Of a stretch of 64,000 bases of DNA, positions 55,339 to 62,995 are shown piece by piece. The notes under the pieces were generated by a model. The model did not search any database. It was not told where the DNA came from and saw only the letters and a program-made list of their open reading frames with translations. The position numbers and the translations under genes are program-made. Source of the stretch: Modestobacter marinus (GTDB lineage Bacteria > Actinomycetota > Actinomycetes > Mycobacteriales > Geodermatophilaceae); contig NZ_JABGCH010000021.1 in assembly GCF_019799945.1 (NCBI RefSeq), positions 1 through 64,000 of the forward strand. Reading direction: 5' to 3'. Positions within the stretch are counted from its first letter, which is position 1. Each line of letters starts with the position of its first letter.

Positions 55339-55815
55339 TCAGGAGACTGCGGCCTCCAGGCCGCCGGTGACCCGCACCAGGTCGGTGTAGGTCACCGAGA
55401 TCATCGTGTGGTGGTCGCCGCCGCCGGCCCACAGCAGCGGGTGTGCGGACAGGTCGACGTCGACGACGGTGCGCAGCCGGGACGGGTGGCCGACGGGCGC
55501 GACCCCGCCGACCTCCTGGCCGGTGGCCGCGAGCACGAACTCCGGTGTCGCCCGCCGGACGCGCGCGGCGCCGACGAGCGCGGCCACCTTGCCGGTGTCG
55601 ACGCGGTGCGCGCCGCTGGCCAGCACGAGCAGGGGAACGCCGTCGGCGTCGAACACCAGGCTGTTGGCGATCGCGCCGACCTCGCAGCCCAGGACCCGAG
55701 CGGCCGCGGCCGCCGTGGGCACCGGCTCGTCGAACCGGCGCACCTCGGCGTCGACGCCCCCGGCGCGCAGCGCCGCGACCACCCGCCCGACCGCACTCAC
55801 CGGTTCACCGCTCAC
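55339..55815 (-). CDS. YbaK/EbsC-type aminoacyl-tRNA deacylase
   Basis: Editing domain that removes mischarged amino acids from tRNA. The ~158-residue product has ANSLVFDADGVPLLVLASGAHRVDT, the conserved Lys in TGKVAAL, and the GQEVGGVAPVGHP signature. A longer start in frame at 55896 would read through the tandem repeat at 55810-55980, so I prefer GTG 55815 (55800 is also possible). Confidence 0.85.
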   Translation of the reverse strand: MSGEPVSAVGRVVAALRAGGVDAEVRRFDEPVPTAAAAARVLGCEVGAIANSLVFDADGVPLLVLASGAHRVDTGKVAALVGAARVRRATPEFVLAATGQEVGGVAPVGHPSRLRTVVDVDLSAHPLLWAGGGDHHTMISVTYTDLVRVTGGLEAAVS

Positions 55816-55980
55816 AGCGCTGTCCGGTTCGCTCCCGCGGGGCGCTCCGCTCCTCGCTCGTTCCTCGCTGCGATGCTCACGACCCTGTCCGCTCACAACG
55901 CTGTCCGGTTCGCTCCCGGGGGCGCTCCGCTCCTCGCTCGTTCCTCGTTGCGATGCTCACGCCCCTGTCCGCTCACAACG
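55810..55980. repeat. 80-81-bp tandem repeat (2.1 copies)
   Basis: Units begin at 55810, 55891 and 55971 with GCTCACARCG. Each contains CTCCGCTCCTCGCTCGTTCC. The units differ at a few positions and by one base in length. The array fills the gap between the YbaK-type gene and the MDR gene and includes the stop codon of the MDR gene. Shorter relatives (GAGCATCGCAGCGAGC) occur near 29481. Confidence 0.85.
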
Positions 55981-56938
55981 TGAAGACGATCTTCCCGGCC
56001 GTCCGGCCCTCGAGCATCCGCTCGAAGCCCTCCCGCGCCTGCGCCAGCGGCAGCTCCACGTCGATCTGGGGACGCACGCCGGTCACCCGGCACATCTCGA
56101 TCAGGTCCTCGAGCTCCCCGCGGGTGCCCATCGTCGAGCCGATCACCGACAGCTGGGTGAAGAAGACCCGGTTGAGCTCCGCGCCGGGGTCGTAGCCGGT
56201 GGTGGCGCCGCAGGTCACCACGACCCCGCCCGGGCGCAGCGACTTGATGCTGTGCGACCAGGTCACCTTGCCGACGCTCTCCATCACGCCGTCCACCCGC
56301 TCGGGCAGCCGCGCACCGGGCTCGAACGCCTGGTCGGCACCGAGCGCCAGGGCCGCCGCCCGCTTCTCCTCGCTGCGGCCGGTCACCCACACCCGGTAGC
56401 CGGCGGTGCTGCCCAGCCGGATCAGCGCGGTCGCGACGCCGCCGCTGGCGCCCTGCACCAGGATGGTCGAACCCGGGCGCAGACCGGACTTCACGAACAG
56501 CATCCGGTAGGCGGTCAGCCACGCGGTGGGCAGGCAGGCGGCCTCGGCGAAGGACAGCTCGGCGGGCTTGGGCAGCAGGTTGCGCCGCGGCACCGCGACC
56601 CGCTCGGCGAAGGTGCCCTGGTGCAGCTCGGAGAACAGCGTCCGCTTCGGGTCCAGGGTCTCGTCGCCGGTCCAGCCGGGGCTGGCCACCACCCCGTGGA
56701 CGACGACCTCGTTGCCCTCCTCGTCCACGCCGGCCGCGTCGGTCCCCAGCACCATCGGCATCCGCTCGGCCGGCAGCCCGACCCCGCGCAGGCTGAAGAC
56801 GTCGTGCTGGTTCAGCGAGGCGGCCCGGACCTGCACCGTCGTCCAGCCCTCGGGCACCTCGGGCCCGGGGCGGTCACCGACCTCCAGCACCGACAGCGGG
56901 TCGTCCGGGGCGGGCGTCGAGACGAAAGCAGCGAGCAT
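55973..56938 (-). CDS. MDR-family zinc-type alcohol dehydrogenase / quinone reductase
   Basis: A 321-residue medium-chain reductase. The GroES-like N-terminus has AASLNQHDVFSLRGVGLPAERMPMVLGTDAAG. The Rossmann domain has ILVQGASGGVATALIRLGSTAGYRVWVTGRSEEK. The catalytic zinc ligands of true alcohol dehydrogenases and the structural four-Cys lobe are absent, so a quinone oxidoreductase-like activity is more likely. It lies downstream of selD on the same strand, separated by a palindrome. Confidence 0.85.
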   Translation of the reverse strand: MLAAFVSTPAPDDPLSVLEVGDRPGPEVPEGWTTVQVRAASLNQHDVFSLRGVGLPAERMPMVLGTDAAGVDEEGNEVVVHGVVASPGWTGDETLDPKRTLFSELHQGTFAERVAVPRRNLLPKPAELSFAEAACLPTAWLTAYRMLFVKSGLRPGSTILVQGASGGVATALIRLGSTAGYRVWVTGRSEEKRAAALALGADQAFEPGARLPERVDGVMESVGKVTWSHSIKSLRPGGVVVTCGATTGYDPGAELNRVFFTQLSVIGSTMGTRGELEDLIEMCRVTGVRPQIDVELPLAQAREGFERMLEGRTAGKIVFTL

Positions 56939-56957
56939 GCAGGCAAGCTAACAGCGA

Positions 56958-56981
56958 GGGCAGAAATGGCCACTTCTGCCC
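56958..56981. repeat. Palindrome, second copy of the GGGCAGAARTGG element
   Basis: A 24-bp palindrome with half-site GGGCAGAARTGG and one asymmetric base. It sits 2 bp after the selD stop. The core matches the centre of the 36-bp palindrome after ndk (19645-19680). It probably acts as a terminator. Confidence 0.8.
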
Positions 56982-56983
56982 GG

Positions 56984-57991
56984 TCAGCGGACGACGACGA
57001 CGTGCTCCTGCCGCGGCACGAACTCACCGATCACCGGCGCCCCGGGCACCTCCCCGCCGAGCAGCAGCCCGCCGGAGGTCTGCGCGTCGGCCAGCAGCAG
57101 TCCCTCGTGCTCGTCGACGGCCGACAGGTCGGCGTGCGGCCGCACCCAGTCGAGGTTCCGCCGGGTGCCACCGGAGACGAACCCGGCGGCCAGCGCCTCC
57201 CGCGCCCCGGCCAGGTAGGGGACGGCGGCGGCGTCCACCACCGCGGTCACGCCACTGGCCCGGGCCATCTTGTACAGGTGGCCGAGCAGTCCGAACCCGG
57301 TGACGTCGGTGCCGGCCCGGATCCCAGCGGCCAGCGCCGCCCGGGACGCCTCCGCGTTGAGCGCGGTCATCGACGCGAGCGCCTCCGCGGACACCTCGCC
57401 GGTGCTCTTCATCCGGTTGTTGAGCACCCCCACGCCCAGCGGCTTGGTCAACGACAGCGGGGTGCCGGCCACCGCGGCGTCGTTGCGGATGAGCCGGGCC
57501 AGGTCGACCAGCCCGGTGACCGCCATGCCGTACTTGGGTTCGGGGTCGTCGATCGAGTGCCCGCCGCCGACGTGGCAGCCGGCCTGCTGGGCGACCTCGA
57601 GGCCGCCCCGCAGCACCTCGGCGGCGAGCTCCGCGGGGAGCACGTCGCGCGGCCAGCCGAGCAGGTTCACCGCGACCACCGGGGTGCCGCCCATCGCGTA
57701 CACGTCGGACAGCGCGTTCGCGGCGGCGATCCGGCCGAAGTCGTAGGCGTCGTCGACGACCGGGGTGAAGAAGTCGGTCGTGAGCACCAGCCCCTGGCCG
57801 CCGGGCAGCTCGACGACGGCGGCGTCGTCCCCGTCGTCCAGTCCGACCACGAGCCGGGTGACTGGGTCGGCCGGCCCGGCACCGGTCAGGCCGGCCACGA
57901 CGGCCTCGAGCTCGCCGGGCGGGATCTTGCAGGCGCAGCCGCCGCCGTGGGCGTACTGGGTGAGCCGGACGGTCGCGGGAGCGGTGGTCAC
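56984..57991 (-). CDS. selD: Selenophosphate synthetase
   Basis: Makes selenophosphate from selenide and ATP, the selenium donor for Sec-tRNA. The 335 residues begin with the glycine-rich loop YAHGGGCACKIPPGEL carrying the catalytic Cys and Lys; the protein uses Cys, not Sec. It continues with LTTDFFTPVVDDAYDFGRIAAANALSDVYAMGG and the GTDVTGFGLLGHL motif. The GTG at 57991 gives the standard N-terminus; a longer frame upstream overlaps the divergent ABC gene region and is rejected. It is divergent from the ABC transporter, with selC-selA-selB 3.5 kb away. Confidence 0.96.
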   Translation of the reverse strand: MTTAPATVRLTQYAHGGGCACKIPPGELEAVVAGLTGAGPADPVTRLVVGLDDGDDAAVVELPGGQGLVLTTDFFTPVVDDAYDFGRIAAANALSDVYAMGGTPVVAVNLLGWPRDVLPAELAAEVLRGGLEVAQQAGCHVGGGHSIDDPEPKYGMAVTGLVDLARLIRNDAAVAGTPLSLTKPLGVGVLNNRMKSTGEVSAEALASMTALNAEASRAALAAGIRAGTDVTGFGLLGHLYKMARASGVTAVVDAAAVPYLAGAREALAAGFVSGGTRRNLDWVRPHADLSAVDEHEGLLLADAQTSGGLLLGGEVPGAPVIGEFVPRQEHVVVVR

Positions 57992-58012
57992 GAGGCCGAG
58001 GTTAGAACCGCT

Positions 58013-58090
58013 CGCAACCGGCCGCAGCGGCGTCCTGCCTGGTCGTCGTTGCGAAACCGTGTTGCGGACCGGTGAACGGAGACGGTTGCG
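58013..58090. promoter_or_regulatory. GTTGCG repeats between selD and the ABC operon
   Basis: GTTGCG occurs directly at 58048-58053, 58061-58066 and 58085-58090, and inverted (CGCAAC) at 58013-58018. All four lie in the ~235-bp divergent promoter region. They could bind a LacI-type or other regulator of the transporter, but no adjacent regulator gene is present. Confidence 0.35.
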
Positions 58091-58226
58091 GGACGTTACG
58101 CTCCGCGTCACCTCGCCGTGGCCCACAGGAAGCAATGGGCCCGCAGTCTGCACGGCGGCCGACCGGTTCGGGGCGGCGCCTCGAAGGGAGTTCGGTGGAC
58201 GTGTCCGTCCCGCGGTGGTGGTGCCG

Positions 58227-59183
58227 GTGACGACGACGGAAGCCCCCCGGGCGCTCCCGCCGACGTCCCCCACCCGTGTGACCGCGACCCGCCGTCGCCG
58301 CTGGGCCTCCCGGCGCAACCGGCGCGACTACCTGGTCTTCCTGGCCTTCGCGGCGCCCAACCTGCTGCTGATCGCCCTGTTCACGTACCGGCCGCTGTTC
58401 TCGAACATCTACTACTCGACGCTGAACTGGACCCTCGGCGCACCGGTGGCCACGCCGGTCGGGCTGGGCAACTACGTCGAGTTCTTCACCTCGCCCCGGA
58501 CCCAGGGCGTGCTGGTGACCACGGCGGTGTTCACCGTGGCCACGGTCGGCGGGTCGATGGTCCTCGGCCTGCTGGTGGCGCTCGCGCTGAACAAGCGGGT
58601 GCAGGGGGTCGGGTTCGCCCGGGCGTCGGTCTTCTCGCCGTTCGTGCTCTCCGGCGTCGGCGTGGGCCTGGTCTGGCTGTTCATCTTCGACCCGGTGGTC
58701 GGCGTGCTGGGTTACCTGCTGCGGCTGGTGGGCGCGTCGAGCCCGCAGTGGTTCAACGACCCGACGCTCAGCCTGGTCATGGTCATCATCGTCTTCATCT
58801 GGAAGAACCTCGGCTACGCCGCGGTGATCTACCTGGCCGGGCTGCAGTCGATCGACCGGGACCTGCTGGAGGCCGCCTCGATCGACGGCGCGAACGCGCG
58901 GCGCACCTTCTTCTCGATCGTGCTGCCGCTGCTCTCGCCGACGACGTTCTTCCTGCTGGTCACCAGCATCCTGAACTCGCTGCAGGCCTTCGACATCCTG
59001 CGGATCATGAACCCGCTGGGCCGCGGGACGACGACGCTGATCTACGAGGCGTACCTGCAGGCCTTCGGTGGCTCCAACCGGGCCGGCTACTCGGCGACCG
59101 TCTCCACCGTGCTCTTCGGGCTGCTGGTGCTGCTGACGGTCTTCCAGCTGGTCGTCCTCGAGCGGCGGGTGCACTACCGGTGA
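58227..59183 (+). CDS. Sugar/glycerol-3-phosphate ABC permease 1 (UgpA/MalF type)
   Basis: A ~318-residue inner-membrane protein with six helices, starting with YLVFLAFAAPNLLLIALFTYRPLF. The ABC permease EAA loop that contacts the ATPase is LEAASIDGANARRTFFSIVLPLL. Related to UgpA and MalF. Several in-frame GTG codons (58215, 58218, 58221, 58227) compete as start. The stop overlaps the start of the second permease (GTGA). No ATPase gene is in the operon, so it probably uses a shared MsmK/UgpC-type ATPase encoded elsewhere. Confidence 0.88.
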   Translation: MTTTEAPRALPPTSPTRVTATRRRRWASRRNRRDYLVFLAFAAPNLLLIALFTYRPLFSNIYYSTLNWTLGAPVATPVGLGNYVEFFTSPRTQGVLVTTAVFTVATVGGSMVLGLLVALALNKRVQGVGFARASVFSPFVLSGVGVGLVWLFIFDPVVGVLGYLLRLVGASSPQWFNDPTLSLVMVIIVFIWKNLGYAAVIYLAGLQSIDRDLLEAASIDGANARRTFFSIVLPLLSPTTFFLLVTSILNSLQAFDILRIMNPLGRGTTTLIYEAYLQAFGGSNRAGYSATVSTVLFGLLVLLTVFQLVVLERRVHYR

Positions 59184-60067
59184 CCGCCGTCGCCGAGCGG
59201 GCGCCGGTGCAGCCGCGCCGCAACGGACCGCTGTCCCGGCAGAACCTGGTCGGCACGATCGTCACCGGGTACGTGCCGATCGTGCTCGCGACGCTGGTCG
59301 TCGTCCTGCCGCTGCTGTGGATGGTCCTGGCGTCGTTCAAGAGCCCGGGGGAGCTGCTCACCCAGACCCCGAGCGTGCTGCCGGACTCCTTCGCGCCGTC
59401 CAACTACGCCGAGGCCGCGCAGAAGGTGCCCTTCGGGCGGCTGTTCCTCAACTCGGTCCTGGTCACCGCGATCGGTGCCGGGATCAAGGTGGCGCTCGCC
59501 GTCCTCACCGCCTACGCGCTGGTCTTCGTGCGGTTCCCCGGCAAGAAGGTCATCTTCGCGCTGGTGCTGGCCACCCTGATGGTGCCGCCGCAGGTGTCGC
59601 TGCTGCCCAACTACGTGCTGATCACGGGCCTGGGCGGGGCCGACACCTACTGGGGGATCATCCTGCCGGGCCTGGCCACCGGGTTCGGGACCTTCCTGCT
59701 GCGCCAGCAGTTCCTCACCCTGCCGGCCTCGATCCTGGAGGCCGCGGAGATCGACGGGGCCAGCCACTGGAAGCGGCTCACCCGGATCGTCGTGCCCATC
59801 TCGACACCGGCGATCGCGACCGTCGCGCTGGTCAACATCGTCTTCGAGTGGAACGAGTACCTGTGGCCGCTGGTCATCGTCTCGGACCCGAACATGATGA
59901 CCCTCCCCGTCGGCCTGACCCTGCTGCAGAACAGCGAGAGCGGCGCCGACGGCTACGGCCTGGTGATGGCCGGCACGGTGCTGGTCATCGTCCCGGTGCT
60001 CGTCGTCTTCACGGCCTTCCAGCGCTACATCGTCTCCGGGCTGACCCAAGGCGCGGTCAAGGACTGA
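59180..60067 (+). CDS. Sugar/glycerol-3-phosphate ABC permease 2 (UgpE/MalG type)
   Basis: 295 residues, six helices, with the EAA loop ILEAAEIDGASHWKRLTRIVVPI and the C-terminal LWPLVIV segment usual in UgpE/MalG permeases. The GTG overlaps the stop of permease 1. It is followed by the binding-protein gene after 56 bp. Confidence 0.9.
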   Translation: MTAVAERAPVQPRRNGPLSRQNLVGTIVTGYVPIVLATLVVVLPLLWMVLASFKSPGELLTQTPSVLPDSFAPSNYAEAAQKVPFGRLFLNSVLVTAIGAGIKVALAVLTAYALVFVRFPGKKVIFALVLATLMVPPQVSLLPNYVLITGLGGADTYWGIILPGLATGFGTFLLRQQFLTLPASILEAAEIDGASHWKRLTRIVVPISTPAIATVALVNIVFEWNEYLWPLVIVSDPNMMTLPVGLTLLQNSESGADGYGLVMAGTVLVIVPVLVVFTAFQRYIVSGLTQGAVKD

Positions 60068-60123
60068 CGCCTCAGCTCGTGCTCCACCGGTCCCCGTGCA
60101 CCCCCTCTCCCTGGAGGCCCGTC

Positions 60124-61500
60124 ATGCCCGATCGCATCCCGAACGCACTCACCCTGGCCGCGCTCGACCGGCGGCGGTTCCTCGGCCTGGCCGGTGCCCT
60201 GGGCACCGCCGCCGCCCTGGCCGCCTGCGGCGGCCCCAGCACCTCCGGCGGGGGTGGCGCGGAGGCCCCGACCGACGAGACCGACTGGTCGACGATCACC
60301 CCGGCCAAGGAGATCACCTTCTGGTCGAGCAACCCCGGCTCCTCCCAGGCGGTGACCCAGCAGCTGATCGACGCGTTCCACGCCGCGCAGTCCGACATCA
60401 AGGTCACCCTGGTCACCGCCGGGGCGAACTACGAGGAGATCGCGCAGAAGTTCCAGGCCGCCCAGGCCGGCGGTGACCTGCCGGACGTCATCGTCTTCTC
60501 CGACGTCTGGTGGTTCCGGTACAAGATGCTCGACTCGATCATCCCGCTGGACGGGCTGGTCGAGGCGGTCGGCATCGAGAAGGACGACTACCGCGAGGGC
60601 CTGTGGGCCGACTACACCTACGACGACGCCCAGTGGGCGATCCCGTGGGCGCGCTCCACGCCGCTGTTCTACTGGAACAAGGCTCACTGGGCGGCCGCCG
60701 GCCTGCCCGACCGCGCCCCGGAGACGTGGGCGGAGTTCACCGAGTGGGCGCCCAGGCTGCAGGCGGCCGGGCTGGGCACGCAGCGCGCCTTCCAGCACCC
60801 GGCGCTGGCCGGCTACGCGGGCTGGAGCTTCCAGAACGTGCTGTGGGGCTGGGGTGGTGGCTGGTCGGCGCAGGAGTCCTTCGACATCACCTGCAACTCG
60901 CCGGAGTCGGTGGCGGCCATCCAGTTCCTGCAGGACTCCGTCTACAAGGACGCGTGGGCGGGTGTGGCCAGCAGCGACTCGGTCAACGACCTCACCGCGG
61001 GCGCGGCCAGCGCGACCATCGCCTCGACCGGCAGCCTGGTCGGCATCCTCAAGGCCGCCACGTTCGAGGTCGGCGCCGGCCCGCTGCCCGGTGGCCCCGA
61101 GGAGACCTCGCCGGTCTGCCCGACCGGTGGCGCCGGGGTCGGCATCCCCAAGGACATCGCCCCGGAGAACCAGCTGGCCGCCGCCACGTTCGTCAAGTTC
61201 CTGACCTCGCCGGAGAACACGGTCACCTTCTCGCAGGCGACCGGGTACATGCCGGTGCGGAAGTCGGCCGACACCGCGGCGATCGTCGCCGCGGCGCCGC
61301 AGGTGCAGGTGGCGCTCGACCAGCTCGAGGTGACACGGACGCAGGACTACGCCCGGGTGTTCCTGCCGGGCGCGGACCAGGAGATGGCCAAGACCTGCGC
61401 GAACATCCTCACCTCGCAGGCGGACGTGCAGGCCGAGCTCGACGCGCTCAAGACGACCCTGGAGACGATCTACACCCGGGACGTCGAGCCGAACCTGTGA
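60124..61500 (+). CDS. ABC substrate-binding lipoprotein (UgpB type)
   Basis: A 458-residue solute-binding protein. The signal has a twin-arginine motif (DRRRFLG) and a lipobox (LAAC), so it should be exported by Tat and anchored as a lipoprotein at Cys38. The mature part has the SBP fold: EITFWSSNPGSSQAVTQQLIDAFHAA and VIVFSDVWWFRYKMLD. Related to UgpB; the sugar or glycerophosphate substrate is not determinable by eye. SD-like GGAGG lies upstream of the ATG. Confidence 0.9.
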   Translation: MPDRIPNALTLAALDRRRFLGLAGALGTAAALAACGGPSTSGGGGAEAPTDETDWSTITPAKEITFWSSNPGSSQAVTQQLIDAFHAAQSDIKVTLVTAGANYEEIAQKFQAAQAGGDLPDVIVFSDVWWFRYKMLDSIIPLDGLVEAVGIEKDDYREGLWADYTYDDAQWAIPWARSTPLFYWNKAHWAAAGLPDRAPETWAEFTEWAPRLQAAGLGTQRAFQHPALAGYAGWSFQNVLWGWGGGWSAQESFDITCNSPESVAAIQFLQDSVYKDAWAGVASSDSVNDLTAGAASATIASTGSLVGILKAATFEVGAGPLPGGPEETSPVCPTGGAGVGIPKDIAPENQLAAATFVKFLTSPENTVTFSQATGYMPVRKSADTAAIVAAAPQVQVALDQLEVTRTQDYARVFLPGADQEMAKTCANILTSQADVQAELDALKTTLETIYTRDVEPNL

Positions 61501-61511
61501 CGACGGCTGCG

Positions 61512-61517
61512 TAGGCT
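61512..61517 (+). promoter_or_regulatory. Candidate -10 box of selC
   Basis: TAGGCT ends 7 nt before the first base of the tRNA-Sec gene, right after the stop of the ABC binding protein. Confidence 0.5.
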
Positions 61518-61524
61518 CGGCGGC

Positions 61525-61620
61525 GGAGACGTCAGGGTGCCTGGTGGCCCCCGCGGCCTCTAAAGCCGACGTGGCCGAGCAGCTCGGTCAGGCGGGTTCG
61601 ATTCCCGTCCGTCTCCGCCA
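61525..61620 (+). tRNA. selC: tRNA-Sec with anticodon CTA (reads UAG)
   Basis: A 96-nt tRNA including encoded CCA. The 5' GGAGACG pairs with CGTCTCC and the T-stem GGCGGG with CCCGTC, a 13-bp coaxial stem as in tRNA-Sec. The T-loop is TTCGATT and the discriminator is G. The D-arm is long, with a TGGT loop (one mismatch). The variable arm is an 8-bp stem TGGCCGAG / CTCGGTCA with a CAG loop. The anticodon loop CTCTAAA (61558-61564) gives CTA at 61560-61562, not the usual TCA. The outermost anticodon pair is G-A. It is followed by selA and selB, confirming identity. Its form implies that UAG, not UGA, is the selenocysteine codon. Confidence 0.94.
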
Positions 61621-61626
61621 GCCGCC

Positions 61627-61653
61627 GCGGAGCCGGCCCCCGGCCGGCTCCGC
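61627..61653 (+). terminator. Hairpin between selC and selA
   Basis: A 12-bp perfect stem GCGGAGCCGGCC / GGCCGGCTCCGC with a CCC loop, 6 bp after the tRNA. It may end or process the selC transcript. The candidate selA -10 box TAGGCT follows at 61664-61669. Confidence 0.8.
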
Positions 61654-61663
61654 GCGGGCGTCC

Positions 61664-61669
61664 TAGGCT
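61664..61669 (+). promoter_or_regulatory. Candidate -10 box of selA
   Basis: TAGGCT ends 9 nt before the selA ATG, so the leader would be only 2-3 nt. Confidence 0.45.
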
Positions 61670-61678
61670 GGTCCGGTC

Positions 61679-62995
61679 ATGATCGGAGACCCCCGCCGCC
61701 TGGTCCCGCGGACCGACGCCGTGCTGGCCGAGCCGCAGGTGGCCGCCGCCGTCGAGCGGCTGGGCCGGGACCTGGTGAAGGCCCTCGTGCAGGCCGCGCA
61801 GCAGCAGGTTCGGGACGGCGACCTCACCCCGGAGGCCGTCGTCCCCGCGGTGCTCGCCGGCCTGCCCGCCACCGCCGGCAGCCTGCGGCCGGTGCTCAAC
61901 GCGACCGGCGTCCTCGTGCACACCAACCTCGGGCGGGCGCCGCTGTCGCCGGCCGCGGTCGATGCCGTCGTCGCCGCCAGCGGCACCACCGACGTGGAGC
62001 TGGACCTCGACACCGGGCGGCGCGGGACCCGCGGCGAGGGGGCGCTGGCCGCGCTGCTGGCCGCCGTGCCCGCGGCCGAGGCCGCCCTGGTGGTGAACAA
62101 CTGCGCCGCCGCGCTGGCCCTGGTGGCCACCGCGCTCGGGCAGGGCCGGGAGCTGGTCCTCGCCCGCGGTGAGCTGGTGGAGATCGGGGACGGCTTCCGG
62201 ATCCCCGACCTGCTGGTCGCCACGGGGGCGCGGCTGCGCGAGGTGGGGACGACGAACCGGGTCGCCCTCGTGGACTACACCGACGCCCTCGGCCCGGGCA
62301 CCGGCGCCGTGCTCAAGGTGCACCCGTCGAACTTCGTCGTCCGCGGCTTCGCACGGGCGGTCGAGGTCGCAGAGCTCGCGGCCGCGCTGACCGGGACCGG
62401 GGTGCCGCTGGTCGCCGACGTGGGCAGCGGACTCCTCGCGCCGCACCCGCTGCTGGCCGACGAGCCGGATCTGCAGAGCACGCTGACCGCTGGCGCGGAC
62501 CTTGTGCTCGCCAGCGGCGACAAGCTGCTGGGCGGCCCCCAGGCGGGGATCGTGCTGGGCCGCGCCGACCTCGTCCAGCGGCTGCGCCGCCATCCGCTGT
62601 ACCGCGCGCTGCGGGTGGACAAGACCACGCTGGCGGGGCTGGAGGCCACGCTCCGCGGCCCGGTGCCGCCGGTGCGGGCGATGCTCGAGGCCGACCTGGC
62701 CGAGCTGCGGACCCGGGCCCAGCTGGTCGCCAGGACGTTGCTCGCCGCCGGGTTGGACGCCCTGGTCGTCGACGCCACGGCGCGGGTCGGTGGCGGGGGA
62801 GCGCCGGACCTCGAGCTGCCGAGCGTGGCCGTGGCGCTCCCCGCGGCCTTCGCCGATCCGCTCCGGCGGGGCCCCGTGCCCGTGGTCGGGTACGTGGCCG
62901 ACGACCGGACGTTGCTGGACCTGCGCAGCCTGCCGCCCGCGGACGACGTGCGGCTGATCGACGCGGTGCTGGAGGTGGCCCGCCGGTGGACGTGA
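61679..62995 (+). CDS. selA: L-seryl-tRNA(Sec) selenium transferase
   Basis: PLP-dependent enzyme that converts seryl-tRNA-Sec to selenocysteyl-tRNA-Sec using selenophosphate. The 438 residues include LRPVLNATGVLVHTNLGRAPLSPAA, the LVVNNCAAALALVATAL segment, the KVHPSNFVVRGFA active-site strand, and the PLP lysine near residue 282 in ASGDKLLGGPQAG. The C-terminus is standard. Its last codons overlap the selB start, so selA and selB are coupled. Confidence 0.97.
   Translation: MIGDPRRLVPRTDAVLAEPQVAAAVERLGRDLVKALVQAAQQQVRDGDLTPEAVVPAVLAGLPATAGSLRPVLNATGVLVHTNLGRAPLSPAAVDAVVAASGTTDVELDLDTGRRGTRGEGALAALLAAVPAAEAALVVNNCAAALALVATALGQGRELVLARGELVEIGDGFRIPDLLVATGARLREVGTTNRVALVDYTDALGPGTGAVLKVHPSNFVVRGFARAVEVAELAAALTGTGVPLVADVGSGLLAPHPLLADEPDLQSTLTAGADLVLASGDKLLGGPQAGIVLGRADLVQRLRRHPLYRALRVDKTTLAGLEATLRGPVPPVRAMLEADLAELRTRAQLVARTLLAAGLDALVVDATARVGGGGAPDLELPSVAVALPAAFADPLRRGPVPVVGYVADDRTLLDLRSLPPADDVRLIDAVLEVARRWT

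Noticed and set aside
56984-57991. SelD as a selenoprotein itself
   Set aside because: The catalytic position is Cys (GGGCACK) and there is no in-frame stop.
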